Part shown: piece after piece, positions 19,199 through 27,575 of the stretch
Layout of the letters: every line of letters starts with the position of its first letter
Numbering within the stretch: position 1 is the first letter of the stretch
NCBI GenBank assembly: GCA_021299035.1
Contig: JAJTGD010000009.1
Location: 1-64,000 of the forward strand
DNA length: 64,000 bases
Source: Oxalobacteraceae bacterium
GTDB lineage: Bacteria > Pseudomonadota > Gammaproteobacteria > Burkholderiales > Burkholderiaceae_D
Reading direction: 5' to 3'
Notes under the pieces: model-generated
Seen by the model: the letters and a program-made list of their open reading frames with translations, nothing else
Databases searched by the model: none
Told to the model about the DNA's origin: nothing
Made by a program: the position numbers and the translations under genes

Positions 19199-19627
19199 AT
19201 GAAGCCTTCTGTTTTGTTTTTCAAGATGGCCGCAGCTCTATTTCTGCTCTGTAATTGTGCTTTTGCTGGCGGGGTCGATAGCGCCGCCATCATTAAGACG
19301 ATGAAATCAATTTTTGATAAACCCGACGCACCACTTTCTGTAGATGTAGTGTCGGTGTCATCTAAATATGGTTTAGCATCGTGGACCCAGCAATCCAAAG
19401 GCGGTAGGGCCCTGTTGAAAAAAGCGGGGGCGAAATGGGAAATAATGGTTTGTGGCGGTAAAGACTTATTGCAGACGAACGTGCTTGAAAAAGCGGGCTT
19501 GAGCCATCAACAAGCCCAACATCTGATCGCTGATCTTAAGAAAATAGAGAATCAGCTACCGGTTAGCAAACGCAAGCAATTTGATTCTTTCCAGCTAGGC
19601 GAGCAAAGTCACCACGGACCGCATTGA
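19199..19627 (+). CDS. small secreted protein, copper uptake system-associated
   Basis: A 142-aa product with a signal peptide (MAAALFLLCNCAFAGG). The mature part has IKTMKSIFDKPDAPLSVDVV, GGRALLKKAGAKWEIMVCGG and DSFQLGEQSHHGPH. I recall this arrangement from proteins annotated as copper uptake system-associated in Burkholderiales. The His-rich C-terminal tail (HHGPH) and a single mature Cys could bind copper. It starts 8 bp after the YcnI gene and is the last gene of the cluster. The biochemical role is not known to me. Confidence 0.7.
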   Translation: MKPSVLFFKMAAALFLLCNCAFAGGVDSAAIIKTMKSIFDKPDAPLSVDVVSVSSKYGLASWTQQSKGGRALLKKAGAKWEIMVCGGKDLLQTNVLEKAGLSHQQAQHLIADLKKIENQLPVSKRKQFDSFQLGEQSHHGPH

Positions 19628-19641
19628 GCAAGCGAACTGAA

Positions 19642-19667
19642 GCTACAGCGCTTTCCCGCGCTGCAGC
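19642..19667. terminator. hairpin between convergent genes
   Basis: Stem GCTaCAGCGC / GCGCTGcAGC with one mismatch and a TTTCCC loop, lying between the end of the copper cluster and the end of the ferredoxin reductase gene. No U-run is seen, so termination here is only plausible. Confidence 0.35.
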
Positions 19668-19668
19668 C

Positions 19669-20724
19669 TCAGTCAAACACCGGCGACTCAACGCCCAGTA
19701 CCTTGTGTAGCTTCGGTGAGGTGGTGGTGTACTGCATGTGGATTTTCTTGTCCGGGAAAATATACGGCGCGGCACCGAAAGCGGCTAATGCAGCCTCGTG
19801 GAATCCCGACAAAATGAGTTTCTTCTTGCCGGGGTAAGTGTTGATATCGCCGACGGCGAATATGCCGGGAACATTGGTCTCGAATTTTTCAGTATCCACG
19901 ACCAGTTGCTTGCGCTCGATATCCAATCCCCATTCGGCGATAGGGCCGAGCTTGGGTGATAGGCCGAAGAACACTAGCAAATCATCCAGCGGTAAGCGGC
20001 GTGTGACGCCATCGGCGCCCGTGACCTTGATCTCGGTAAGGGTATCGTTGGCTTCCTCGAACCCGGTTACTTGACCGATCAGCAGCTGCATTTCGAATTG
20101 TTCGCAAAGATCGCGCATTTTTGCGACCGAAGCAGGTGCGGCGCGGAATTCCTCACGGCGGTGAACCATGATCACTGACTCGGCCTTGCCATGCAGGTTG
20201 AGTGCCCAGTCGAGTGCGGAATCACCACCACCGCAGATGACGATATTGCGGCCTTCAAAACGTGCCGGATCCTTGACTCGATAGAACAGTTGTTTGCTCT
20301 CGAACTTTTCAATGCCATCGACCTTGATGGTGCGTGGCTGGAATGAGCCAACGCCGGCAGCGATGAAAATCGTCTTGGTGATGAACTTCGTGCCGGTGGA
20401 AGTCTCGAGATCAAAACGACCATCTTCACGCTTTTGAACCAGCGTGACTTCCTGGCCGAGATGGAATTCGGCACCAAAAGGCGCGATCTGTTTCAACAGG
20501 CTATCGGTCAGTTCCTGACCAGTACAGATCGGGACTGCCGGTATGTCGTAGATCGGTTTGTCCGGGTACAGCTCGACGCACTGTCCGCCAACGGCAGTCA
20601 GAGAGTCAATCACGTGTGCTTTTATTTCCAGCAGGCCGAGTTCAAAAACTTGAAACAGACCAACCGGACCAGCGCCGACGATTACGGCGTCGGTTTCAAT
20701 AGGGGCGTGGACAGAAGTATTCAT
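19669..20724 (-). CDS. ferredoxin-NADP reductase, thioredoxin-reductase-like
   Basis: FAD/NAD(P)H oxidoreductase of 351 aa. The FAD-binding motif VGAGPVGLF is at about 16-24, a second dinucleotide motif [12 protein letters not shown] at about 161-172, and the C-terminal FAD motif [21 protein letters not shown] at about 287-307. The CxxC redox pair of true thioredoxin reductases is absent, which points to the ferredoxin-NADP reductase type found in Bacillus YumC and Chlorobium. The 7Fe ferredoxin gene 83 bp upstream on the same strand is the natural electron partner. Confidence 0.85.
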   Translation of the reverse strand: MNTSVHAPIETDAVIVGAGPVGLFQVFELGLLEIKAHVIDSLTAVGGQCVELYPDKPIYDIPAVPICTGQELTDSLLKQIAPFGAEFHLGQEVTLVQKREDGRFDLETSTGTKFITKTIFIAAGVGSFQPRTIKVDGIEKFESKQLFYRVKDPARFEGRNIVICGGGDSALDWALNLHGKAESVIMVHRREEFRAAPASVAKMRDLCEQFEMQLLIGQVTGFEEANDTLTEIKVTGADGVTRRLPLDDLLVFFGLSPKLGPIAEWGLDIERKQLVVDTEKFETNVPGIFAVGDINTYPGKKKLILSGFHEAALAAFGAAPYIFPDKKIHMQYTTTSPKLHKVLGVESPVFD

Positions 20725-20769
20725 AGGAATAAGAAATCACTGACGGACCCGCATAGGTCCGGGTGCTGA

Positions 20770-20790
20770 GCGCCTGCGAGGGGCAGGCGC
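20770..20790 (-). terminator. hairpin between fdxA and its reductase
   Basis: Perfect 8-bp stem GCGCCTGC / GCAGGCGC with a 5-nt loop in the 83-bp gap. No U-run follows on the transcribed strand, so it could moderate read-through or define an mRNA processing point. Confidence 0.4.
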
Positions 20791-20806
20791 CTTGGGTTTA
20801 AACAGT

Positions 20807-21130
20807 TCAGCGCTGGAGGTACTGGAGCTTGTCTTTGACGTCTTTCCAGTCGTCCGCATCAGCCAGTGCGCTCTTGGATTTTGTGATCGATGGCCATTTA
20901 CGCGCCAGTTCAACATTCAATTTAATGAACTGCTGCTGGTCGGCGGGGACGTCTTCTTCCGCATAAATCGCGTTGACAGGGCACTCGGCTACGCAGACCG
21001 CGCAGTCGATACACTCGTCAGGCTCAATGGTGAGAAAGTTCGGGCCTTCCCGGAAGCAGTCCACCGGACAGACATCGACACAATCCGTGTAGCGGCAGCT
21101 GATGCAGGATTCGGTTACAACGTGGGTCAT
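20807..21130 (-). CDS. fdxA: 7Fe-8S ferredoxin FdxA
   Basis: Small electron carrier of 107 aa of the Azotobacter FdI type. Cys9, Cys17 and Cys50 match the [3Fe-4S] ligands and Cys21, Cys40, Cys43 and Cys46 the [4Fe-4S] ligands. The C-terminal extension (about 60-107) is typical of the long ferredoxins. I start at ATG 21130 (MTHVVTESC), because the longer open frame adds residues foreign to the family. It probably shares a transcript with the reductase gene below. Confidence 0.93.
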   Translation of the reverse strand: MTHVVTESCISCRYTDCVDVCPVDCFREGPNFLTIEPDECIDCAVCVAECPVNAIYAEEDVPADQQQFIKLNVELARKWPSITKSKSALADADDWKDVKDKLQYLQR

Positions 21131-21176
21131 GAGGCGCGTCCTATCGGTTTGTCGAGCGCAAGTCGCAAAGCCTTGT

Positions 21177-21205
21177 ATTTTAAGGCAAATAAGCCTCGTC
21201 CACAA
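21177..21205 (-). promoter_or_regulatory. sigma70-type promoter of fdxA
   Basis: On the minus strand TTGTGG (21205-21200) and TAAAAT (21182-21177) are separated by 17 bp. The start point would be near 21170, giving a leader of about 40 nt. Confidence 0.45.
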
Positions 21206-21517
21206 ACCGGGCTTAGATGTTTTCCGAATATGCTAATACTCTAAGCCGAGTATATCGGGCGCTGCTTAGGTGCTTATCTAGTCGCTATTCCGGTGTCAGT
21301 GAGTCGACATTCAGTCCGCATTCAGGCGCAACAGCCGCGAATACCCCTTGAATTATTTATGAAAATCGCCCGCTCGGTAGTAGGGGCATCATGGACACAT
21401 GAGCCGCGCGTAACGCGATTTTCCAGCGCATCCGGCAGGCGCAGGGGCGACCGAGCAGGTCGCTGACTGCTTGAGGTGATACTGCGGCGCGCTCGGCGGC
21501 TTGACGATCGATTGCGA
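21206..21517. other. intergenic region, no gene recognised
   Basis: About 310 bp between the fdxA promoter and the FKBP gene stop. Short open frames here show no family features. No repeat or RNA gene was recognised. Confidence 0.6.
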
Positions 21518-21874
21518 TCAGACGCCCAGTAACTCGACATCAAATATCAGTGTGGCGTGCGGTGGGATCACGCCACCGGCGCCCTGAGGGCCGTAGCCGA
21601 GCGAGGATGGGATCACCAAGCGACGCTTGCCGCCGACCTTCATACCTTGCACGCCTTGATCCCAACCTTGAATCACATGGCCGGCACCCAATGAAAACTC
21701 GAAAGGCTCATCACGGTCGACGCTTGAATCAAATTTTTCGCCCTCGCTGCCATCGGGCTGCTGCAGCCATCCGGTGTAGTGCACGCTGACATAGTGACCA
21801 GCAGTTGCCTCGTCACCCTCGCCGACGACTAAATCTTCATATTGCAGTCCGCTTGATGTCATGGTCATGGACAT
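21518..21874 (-). CDS. FKBP-type peptidyl-prolyl isomerase
   Basis: A 118-aa single-domain FKBP without signal peptide, so cytoplasmic. The motifs [33 protein letters not shown] and [19 protein letters not shown] cover the active site, and [23 protein letters not shown] closes it. The start ATG 21874 is preceded by AAAGGAG. Length equals that of the short FkbP/Fbp proteins of betaproteobacteria. Confidence 0.93.
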   Translation of the reverse strand: MSMTMTSSGLQYEDLVVGEGDEATAGHYVSVHYTGWLQQPDGSEGEKFDSSVDRDEPFEFSLGAGHVIQGWDQGVQGMKVGGKRRLVIPSSLGYGPQGAGGVIPPHATLIFDVELLGV

Positions 21875-21927
21875 GCTGATCTCCTTTGTTGGTTTACGTG
21901 GGCCGCATTCTATCAGCCGAGTACTCC

Positions 21928-21933
21928 TATAAT
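21928..21933 (+). promoter_or_regulatory. -10 box upstream of the CinA-type gene
   Basis: A perfect TATAAT lies 56 bp before the ATG at 21989. The -35 region is poor, so this is a tentative promoter. Confidence 0.35.
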
Positions 21934-21988
21934 TCGATCAGGCAGTAGTCTGGATTCACCTAAACAATCTCTCTTGAAGTGACTCATC

Positions 21989-22789
21989 ATGGCATTTGGC
22001 ATCATCATCATTGGCGACGAAATTCTTTCCGGCCGTCGTAGCGACAAGCATCTGGCGAAGATGATCGAGTTGCTCGCCGAGCGTGGCCTATCGCTTGAGT
22101 GGGCGGAATACATTGGCGATGATCCGCAGCGCATCACCGCGACCTTGCGGCGTACGCTGGCCTCGGATGACATTGTGTTCTGCTGCGGTGGCATTGGTGC
22201 TACGCCGGATGATCACACCCGTCAGTGCGCGGCGGACGCTATCGGCGCGCCTTTGCAGCTGCACGCCGAGGCCAAAGCGCTGATACAGCAGCGCATTGTC
22301 GAGATGGCGGAGAAAGACCCGATAAAAGCCGACCTCAACTCCGCAGAGAACCAACACCGGCTCAAGATGGGCGAGTTTCCTTCTGGTGCAGAGATTATCC
22401 CGAACGCATTCAACAGGATTCCCGGGTTCTCATTACAAGGTACGAATGGTGGTAAACACTACTTCGTGCCTGGATTTCCGGTGATGGCCGAACCCATGAT
22501 GAAGTGGGCACTCGATACCCATCATTCGCATCTGTTTCACGCCGTAAAGCATCTCGAGAAAGCAGTGATTGTGATCGATGGTATCGAGTCAGCGCTAACC
22601 CCCTTGATGGAAGCGATCGAACTTGAGTTCGCGAGTGTGAAGGTATTCAGCTTGCCGAGTGTGGCGGAGAACGGCAAGCGGCGTCATATCGAACTTGGCG
22701 TCAAGGGTGATCCAGAGTCGGTCGAGCTTGCGTATGTGCGTATGCTCGAGGGACTTGAGGCGCTTCACCAGAATTACGTCGTCGACTAA
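21989..22789 (+). CDS. CinA N-terminal/MoaB-like molybdopterin-binding domain protein
   Basis: A 266-aa protein with the MoCF-binding fold: GDEILSGRRSDKH at about 10-22 and CCGGIGATPDDHTRQCAADA at about 69-88. The C-terminal nicotinamide-nucleotide amidase (PncC) domain of full CinA is missing, so it is the short form often labelled competence/damage-inducible protein A. Substrate is unknown. The members of this group may act on ADP-ribose-type or pterin compounds. It is monocistronic or followed by the HDAC-like gene on the same strand. Confidence 0.8.
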   Translation: MAFGIIIIGDEILSGRRSDKHLAKMIELLAERGLSLEWAEYIGDDPQRITATLRRTLASDDIVFCCGGIGATPDDHTRQCAADAIGAPLQLHAEAKALIQQRIVEMAEKDPIKADLNSAENQHRLKMGEFPSGAEIIPNAFNRIPGFSLQGTNGGKHYFVPGFPVMAEPMMKWALDTHHSHLFHAVKHLEKAVIVIDGIESALTPLMEAIELEFASVKVFSLPSVAENGKRRHIELGVKGDPESVELAYVRMLEGLEALHQNYVVD

Positions 22790-22888
22790 ACGTCTCTTAA
22801 AAAATGTCGATGGCCTTGTTGGTGGCCTTTGCAGGACGGTGCTGATTTTTTAGAGGCTTTAAGCTTCCTTCTTAGGGGATGGCATCAC

Positions 22889-23806
22889 GTGGATGCGTAT
22901 TACAGCGACTGCTTTGTACTGCCACTGCCAGCGGGACATCGCTTCCCGATGGCCAAGTACCGCATGTTGCGTGATTTGGCAGTCGCCCAGATACCTACGC
23001 TTCAATGTCATGAAGCGCCTAGCACCAGTGATGGTGTACTCGCGCTCGCGCATCATCCGCACTATATTCATCGCGTCACCAGTGGCGCCTTGTCGCCTGA
23101 GGAGCAGCGCGCTATTGGCTTTCCTTGGTCCGAGGCGATGGTGGAGCGATCGCGCCGTTCGTCCGGCGCCACCATTGCGGCGTGTCGCTCGGCCTTGCAG
23201 CGTGGTGTCGCCGTCAATTTGGCCGGTGGCACGCATCATGCCCATGCCGACTTTGGGCAAGGGTTTTGTGTATTCAATGATGCAGCCATCGCGGCGCGTT
23301 TGATGCAAGCCGAGCGACGCGTTACGCGCGTCGCTATCGTCGACCTTGACGTGCATCAGGGCGATGGCACTGCGGCGATACTGGCGAACGATGACGCGAT
23401 CTTTACGCTGTCACTGCATGGAGAAAACAACTATCCCTTCGCCAAGGCCCGTAGCGATCTGGATATCGCGCTTCCCGACGGTGCCGACGACCAGTACTAC
23501 CTTGCGCAACTAGACCTAGCGCTGGAAACGCTGTTTTCACGCTTTGATCCACAATTGATTATCTATTTGGCGGGCGCTGATCCGTATGAAGGTGACCGTC
23601 TGGGTCGATTGGCGCTGACGATGGATGGATTAGCCCAGCGTGACCGCGCGGTACTCGATGCAGCTAAAGCGCGTGGCTTACCAGTGGCGATTGCTATGGC
23701 TGGCGGGTATGGACACAGCATCGATGAAACGGTGGCGATTCATTTACAAACACTGCGCATCGCAAGCGAATACCTGATTGAGCAGCCCGCAAGCCTGATG
23801 GAGTGA
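22889..23806 (+). CDS. histone deacetylase-like zinc hydrolase
   Basis: A 305-aa arginase/deacetylase-fold hydrolase. I start at GTG 22889, with AGGGGA at 22874-22879. This gives VDAYYSDCFVLPLPAGHRFPMAKY, the common N-terminus. The His pair GGTHHAHADFGQGFCVFNDAA and the zinc ligands DLDVHQGDGTA are present, as is LAGADPYEGDRLGRL. Bacterial members deacetylate small molecules such as acetylpolyamines or acetylated proteins. No acetyltransferase is adjacent. The substrate cannot be told from sequence. Confidence 0.85.
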   Translation: MDAYYSDCFVLPLPAGHRFPMAKYRMLRDLAVAQIPTLQCHEAPSTSDGVLALAHHPHYIHRVTSGALSPEEQRAIGFPWSEAMVERSRRSSGATIAACRSALQRGVAVNLAGGTHHAHADFGQGFCVFNDAAIAARLMQAERRVTRVAIVDLDVHQGDGTAAILANDDAIFTLSLHGENNYPFAKARSDLDIALPDGADDQYYLAQLDLALETLFSRFDPQLIIYLAGADPYEGDRLGRLALTMDGLAQRDRAVLDAAKARGLPVAIAMAGGYGHSIDETVAIHLQTLRIASEYLIEQPASLME

Positions 23807-23946
23807 GCCCATTACAATAATGGGGTACCTGAATTTTTTCTCTCAATTGGTAGCGCTCGAATTGATGTTGGGCGTTGTCGAAATCGCCCACCGATCAGAT
23901 GGCAATTGCGTCGTTCCGTAATGCCCAAACTATCAAGCTAAAAACT

Positions 23947-24642
23947 ATGATTCAGACACCTACCCAAAAAACTGTCGACGAAGTAATTCGTTCGCGTCAT
24001 TCGATTCGCGCTTTTCTGCCGACGCCGGTGGGGCAAGAAGATATCGAGGCCATCTTGGATGTTGCAGCGCGTGCGCCTTCGGGCTCGAACACGCAACCAT
24101 GGCGCGTGTACGTCGTGACGGGGGCAACACGTGATCGGCTCGCACAAAATATCGTCGAGGCTTATCTCGACCCGACCCAGAACTCCGCACATACCGAGGA
24201 ATATCCGTATTACCCCAGACAGTGGGTGTCGCCTTATATTGAGCGCCGCCGAAAGGTGGGTTGGGATTTATACGCGCTGCTAGGGCTAACGCGTGACAAT
24301 AAATCGGGTATGCAGGCCCAGCACGCGCGTAACTTTGCTTTCTTTGATGCGCCGGTCGGCCTTATTTTCACCATCGACCGTGTGATGGATCAAGGCTCCT
24401 GGCTGGATTACGGCATGTTCCTGCAAACGCTGATGATCGCGGCGCGCGCCCGCGGGCTTGATACCTGTCCGCAGGCAGCATTCACGCAGTTTCATCGGCT
24501 GATCAGCGAAACCTTGGCCATCCCGGTCGAGCAGCAGGTAGTCTGCGGTATGGCGCTCGGTTACGCCGACCCGGCCAAGGCCGAAAATAGTCTGATGACC
24601 GAGCGCGCGACCGTTGCTGAATTTGCTACTTTTATGGACTGA
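23947..24642 (+). CDS. nitroreductase family FMN oxidoreductase
   Basis: A 231-aa NAD(P)H-dependent flavoprotein. FMN contacts are visible in RSRHSIRAFLP near the N-terminus and PSGSNTQPWRVYVV at about 45-58. The C-terminal QQVVCGMALGYAD fits the usual family signature. I chose ATG 23947. The frame is open for 24 more codons to a TTG at 23875, but no good ribosome-binding site supports either start. Function in vivo is not determined by sequence, and quinones or nitroaromatics are typical acceptors. Confidence 0.85.
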   Translation: MIQTPTQKTVDEVIRSRHSIRAFLPTPVGQEDIEAILDVAARAPSGSNTQPWRVYVVTGATRDRLAQNIVEAYLDPTQNSAHTEEYPYYPRQWVSPYIERRRKVGWDLYALLGLTRDNKSGMQAQHARNFAFFDAPVGLIFTIDRVMDQGSWLDYGMFLQTLMIAARARGLDTCPQAAFTQFHRLISETLAIPVEQQVVCGMALGYADPAKAENSLMTERATVAEFATFMD

Positions 24643-24722
24643 CACTGGCGCGCCTAAAATCCTTTAGGCGTAATAGGGTGTAATAAAGCCGTTTAATTAG
24701 CGCTTATAAGCCCCTAATTTAC

Positions 24723-24750
24723 TTGCCTATTTTTACGAATTTGCTAAACT
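24723..24750 (+). promoter_or_regulatory. promoter of pbpG
   Basis: TTGCCT at 24723-24728 and TAAACT at 24745-24750 with a 16-bp spacer, about 35 bp upstream of the ATG at 24785. Confidence 0.45.
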
Positions 24751-24784
24751 GCAAGCCTCTTTTCGCACCAAAACGGGGTCAGAA

Positions 24785-25888
24785 ATGCGTGTTTTTTCGC
24801 TAAAAGTACTGCTGTTGACGCTTGTTGCGGCGGTCGCGCTGCCTGTGTCTCATGCGGCTTCATCCCCGAAGCGAACCCCGAATGCCGAGGCCAAAAAGAA
24901 AGTGGTGGGGGCACGTGGTGCCAAGGCCAAGCGCGAGACCCGCGAGGCGCGCGATCACCGGAAGCGTCAGTTGGCCCTGGAGGGTGGCGGCGTGCAGAAG
25001 CTCGGCGGCAAGCGCAGAGGTGGTTATCAAAAAGTCGCGTTTGCCTCCGCGCTGGCAGGGGTGCCGCCAGTACTGACTGCGGGTGACCTTGCCGGGCTCA
25101 ACCTTACGCCGGATCCCTTGGCGCTAAGTTCAAACGTCGCGCTGGTGATGGATCAAACCACCAATGAAGTCTTGTTCGAGAAAAACGCGACCATCCCTTT
25201 GCCGATTGCCTCGATCACCAAGCTGATGACCAGTCTGGTGGTGGTCGAAGCCGGACAAGATCTGGATGAGTTGCTGACCGTGACCGAAGAAGATGTCGAT
25301 CGCGAAAAGTTTACTCACTCGCGTCTACGCGTTGGCGCACAGCTCTCGCGCGCAAATATGCTGCATATCGCCTTGATGAGCTCGGAGAACCGCGCCGCTG
25401 CTGCACTGGGTCGTAATTACCCGGGTGGTATCCGTGCCTTTGTTGCGGCGATGAACACCCGCGCGCGCGAGCTCAGCATGGATAGCTCGCAGTTCAGCGA
25501 TTCCACCGGCTTGAACAGCTCGAATGTATCCAGTGCGCGTGATCTTGCAAAACTTGTGGTGGCTGCTTACCAGCACCCGCTGATTCGTCAGTACTCAACC
25601 GATAGCCGTTACGCGGTTGATCCGGGCGGTCGCACGCTGGAATACCGCAACTCCAATGGCCTGATTGAAAGCTCCGACTGGGAGATTGGCCTGCAGAAGA
25701 CCGGTTATATCTCTGAAGCAGGTCGTTGCCTTGTGATGCATGTTCACGTAGCGGGTCGCCCGTTCGTGATGATCTTCCTCGACTCCAAGAGCAAACAAGC
25801 GCGCTTGGCAGACGCTAGTCGTATTCGCAAATGGTTGGAATCACGCGGAGCTTCGGTGGTATCCGAACGTCGCTCAAGCCGGAGCTGA
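24785..25888 (+). CDS. pbpG: D-alanyl-D-alanine endopeptidase, PBP7-type
   Basis: Periplasmic penicillin-binding endopeptidase that cuts peptidoglycan cross-links. The 367-aa protein has a signal peptide (cleavage near residue 24, SHA). A basic Lys/Arg-rich stretch (about 28-80) precedes the S11 peptidase domain. Catalytic motifs are S143-I-T-K146, SEN (about residue 200) and KTG (about 299). The basic linker is longer than in E. coli PBP7 and could bind the cell wall or membrane. It is monocistronic, with its own promoter and a strong terminator. Confidence 0.9.
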   Translation: MRVFSLKVLLLTLVAAVALPVSHAASSPKRTPNAEAKKKVVGARGAKAKRETREARDHRKRQLALEGGGVQKLGGKRRGGYQKVAFASALAGVPPVLTAGDLAGLNLTPDPLALSSNVALVMDQTTNEVLFEKNATIPLPIASITKLMTSLVVVEAGQDLDELLTVTEEDVDREKFTHSRLRVGAQLSRANMLHIALMSSENRAAAALGRNYPGGIRAFVAAMNTRARELSMDSSQFSDSTGLNSSNVSSARDLAKLVVAAYQHPLIRQYSTDSRYAVDPGGRTLEYRNSNGLIESSDWEIGLQKTGYISEAGRCLVMHVHVAGRPFVMIFLDSKSKQARLADASRIRKWLESRGASVVSERRSSRS

Positions 25889-25918
25889 CCGGTAGCACGA
25901 AGATAGACAGCGTAAAAC

Positions 25919-25948
25919 AAAAAGCGACCTGGCCGGTCGCTTTTTTAT
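25919..25948. terminator. bidirectional intrinsic terminator after pbpG
   Basis: Stem GCGACC (25924-25929) / GGTCGC (25935-25940) with a 5-nt loop, A-run before and T-run after. It can end both pbpG and the convergent iclR-type gene. Confidence 0.85.
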
Positions 25949-25965
25949 TGGCACTTTTGATCTGA

Positions 25966-26754
25966 TCAGACGCTCTCGATTGCCTGATAACCGAGCACAT
26001 TCGAGATACTGCTCGCGGTAGCGATCAGATCATCCAGCCACTCATCTTGCAGGCGATCAACGGGGGCGGAGATCGACAAGCCAGCTACCAAGCGCCCTGC
26101 GTCATCGCGGATGCCAGCCGCCATACAGCGTACGCCGAGTTCAAGTTCTTCATTGTCACGCGCATAGCCACGCGCGCGCACCAGCGATAGTTCGCGCTCC
26201 AGCTTGGCAAGATCGGTGATCGAGTTTTTGTTGTGCCCTGCAAGACCGGTGCGGGTCGCGTAGGCGCGCACGGCCTTGGCGTCGTCCACCGACAAAAACA
26301 ATTTGCCCGTCGAGGTCAGGTGCAGTGGCGCGCGGCCACCAATAGCGCGTACCACCTGCATGCCGGAGCGCTCTGAGAACGCGCGGTCGATATAAACAAT
26401 CTCGTCACCCTGTCGCACCGAGAGGTTGACCGTCTGCTGGGTTTTGCGATGCAGTGCCTGCATCCAGGGCAGAGCGGCTTCCCGGACATTCAGGCGGCTC
26501 TTGACGATATTCCCCAGTTCCAGCAATCGCATCCCGAGGCGGTAGCTGCCAGGCTCCGTCCGGTCGACGAAGCGTTTCGCGACCATGTCATTCAGGATGC
26601 GATGGGCGGTCGAGGGGTGTAAACCTGTAGCGCTCGACAGATCTTTCAGGCTGACCGGATCAGAGTGGTCAGCCAAGACGTCGAGCAGCGTGATCATGCG
26701 CTCGATGACCTGGATCGAGGTTTTGTCACTGCCGGGGCTGGGATCGGATTTCAT
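25966..26754 (-). CDS. IclR family transcriptional regulator
   Basis: A 262-aa regulator. The N-terminal winged helix-turn-helix spans about 15-75 (SLKDLSSATGLHPSTAHRIL), and the IclR effector-binding domain fills the rest (RQGDEIVYIDRAF, RAIGGRAPLHLTSTGKLFL, ELELGVRCMAAGI). It faces a divergent fragment of a lutA-type lactate oxidation gene 182 bp away. Members of this family next to lutABC control lactate or similar acid use. Its original target operon seems to be gone here, so its present target is uncertain. Confidence 0.9.
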   Translation of the reverse strand: MKSDPSPGSDKTSIQVIERMITLLDVLADHSDPVSLKDLSSATGLHPSTAHRILNDMVAKRFVDRTEPGSYRLGMRLLELGNIVKSRLNVREAALPWMQALHRKTQQTVNLSVRQGDEIVYIDRAFSERSGMQVVRAIGGRAPLHLTSTGKLFLSVDDAKAVRAYATRTGLAGHNKNSITDLAKLERELSLVRARGYARDNEELELGVRCMAAGIRDDAGRLVAGLSISAPVDRLQDEWLDDLIATASSISNVLGYQAIESV

Positions 26755-26936
26755 GGTGGGTTGGTATGATGCCGGATTGCTTTATATCACAATGTGAAAC
26801 GGTATTTCAAGTTTGGCCGCTATTCGATCAATCCTTGGACCCCAACGAATTTATTTCATCACCCCGCGCTGTTCTATTGATGACCGAGGCATCAGATAAT
26901 TCGCGTTGTCAAAAAATGCAAGCTCGCTAGGGAAAA

Positions 26937-27158
26937 ATGCACATCGGATTGATGGTGACTTGTCTAGTCGACGTAACGCGTCCGGAGATCGGCTTGTCTG
27001 CAATCAAGTTACTGGAGGCCGCAGGTTGTGAGGTGATGGTGCCGGATGCGCAAACTTGCTGCGGGCAACCCGCATATAGTGCGGGCTATGCCAGCACCTT
27101 CCGTCAAAACTTTCCGCGAGATTTATCGCGATCATCAGCGTTCCTGAATTATGTCTGA
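26937..27158 (+). pseudogene. N-terminal remnant of a LutA/YkgE-type (Fe-S)-binding protein
   Basis: The first about 48 residues match the start of lactate utilisation protein A: MHIGLMVTCLVDVTRPEIGL, LLEAAGCEVMVPDAQTCCGQPAY. The CCG cysteine motif is intact. After PAYSAGYA the sequence no longer resembles the family, and the frame stops at 73 aa, against about 240 expected. It runs 8 bp into dgkA. The deletion has removed the rest of lutA and any lutB/lutC. A short peptide could still be made, but a functional LutA is excluded. Confidence 0.75.
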
Positions 27159-27549
27159 CACCGAACAACCGGTAAGCCAATTCAAGAGCAAGAGCGGGCT
27201 GCGGCGTGTGTTCGCCGCCTTCTTTTACTCGCTGGATGGATTTCGCGCAGCGTGGCGGCACGAGCATGCATTTCGACAGGAGCTAATGATCGCCGTGCCC
27301 GGCATCATTGTGGCCTTGCTCTTGCCAGTGAGTCGTCTTGAGAAACTCGCACTGATCGCTTCGCTGGTGCTGGTGCTGGTTGTCGAGTTACTGAATTCCG
27401 CGATTGAGGCAGTGGTAGATCGGGTTTCGCTTGATCGCCATTCGCTGTCGAAAAATGCCAAGGACCTTGGTAGCGCAGCGGTGATGCTGTCCTTCGTACT
27501 GGCCTTGGGAACGTGGGGCGTAGTGCTTTACCCCATGTTCGCAAGTTAG
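27151..27549 (+). CDS. dgkA: diacylglycerol kinase
   Basis: Small trimeric inner-membrane kinase that recycles diacylglycerol to phosphatidic acid. The 132-aa protein has an N-terminal amphipathic region and three membrane helices (about 45-63, 68-90, 108-129). The signature ELLNSAIEAVVDRVS lies at about 81-95 and contains the catalytic Glu. The start ATG 27151 lies inside the tail of the lutA remnant. Upstream signals were probably rearranged by the same deletion. Confidence 0.92.
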   Translation: MSDTEQPVSQFKSKSGLRRVFAAFFYSLDGFRAAWRHEHAFRQELMIAVPGIIVALLLPVSRLEKLALIASLVLVLVVELLNSAIEAVVDRVSLDRHSLSKNAKDLGSAAVMLSFVLALGTWGVVLYPMFAS

Positions 27550-27575
27550 ACCCAGTACGCCTGCGATTTCAGCGT

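Noticed and set aside
22829-22888. Upstream extension of the HDAC-like gene to 22829
   Set aside because: It adds residues not seen in the family, and GTG 22889 has a better ribosome-binding site.
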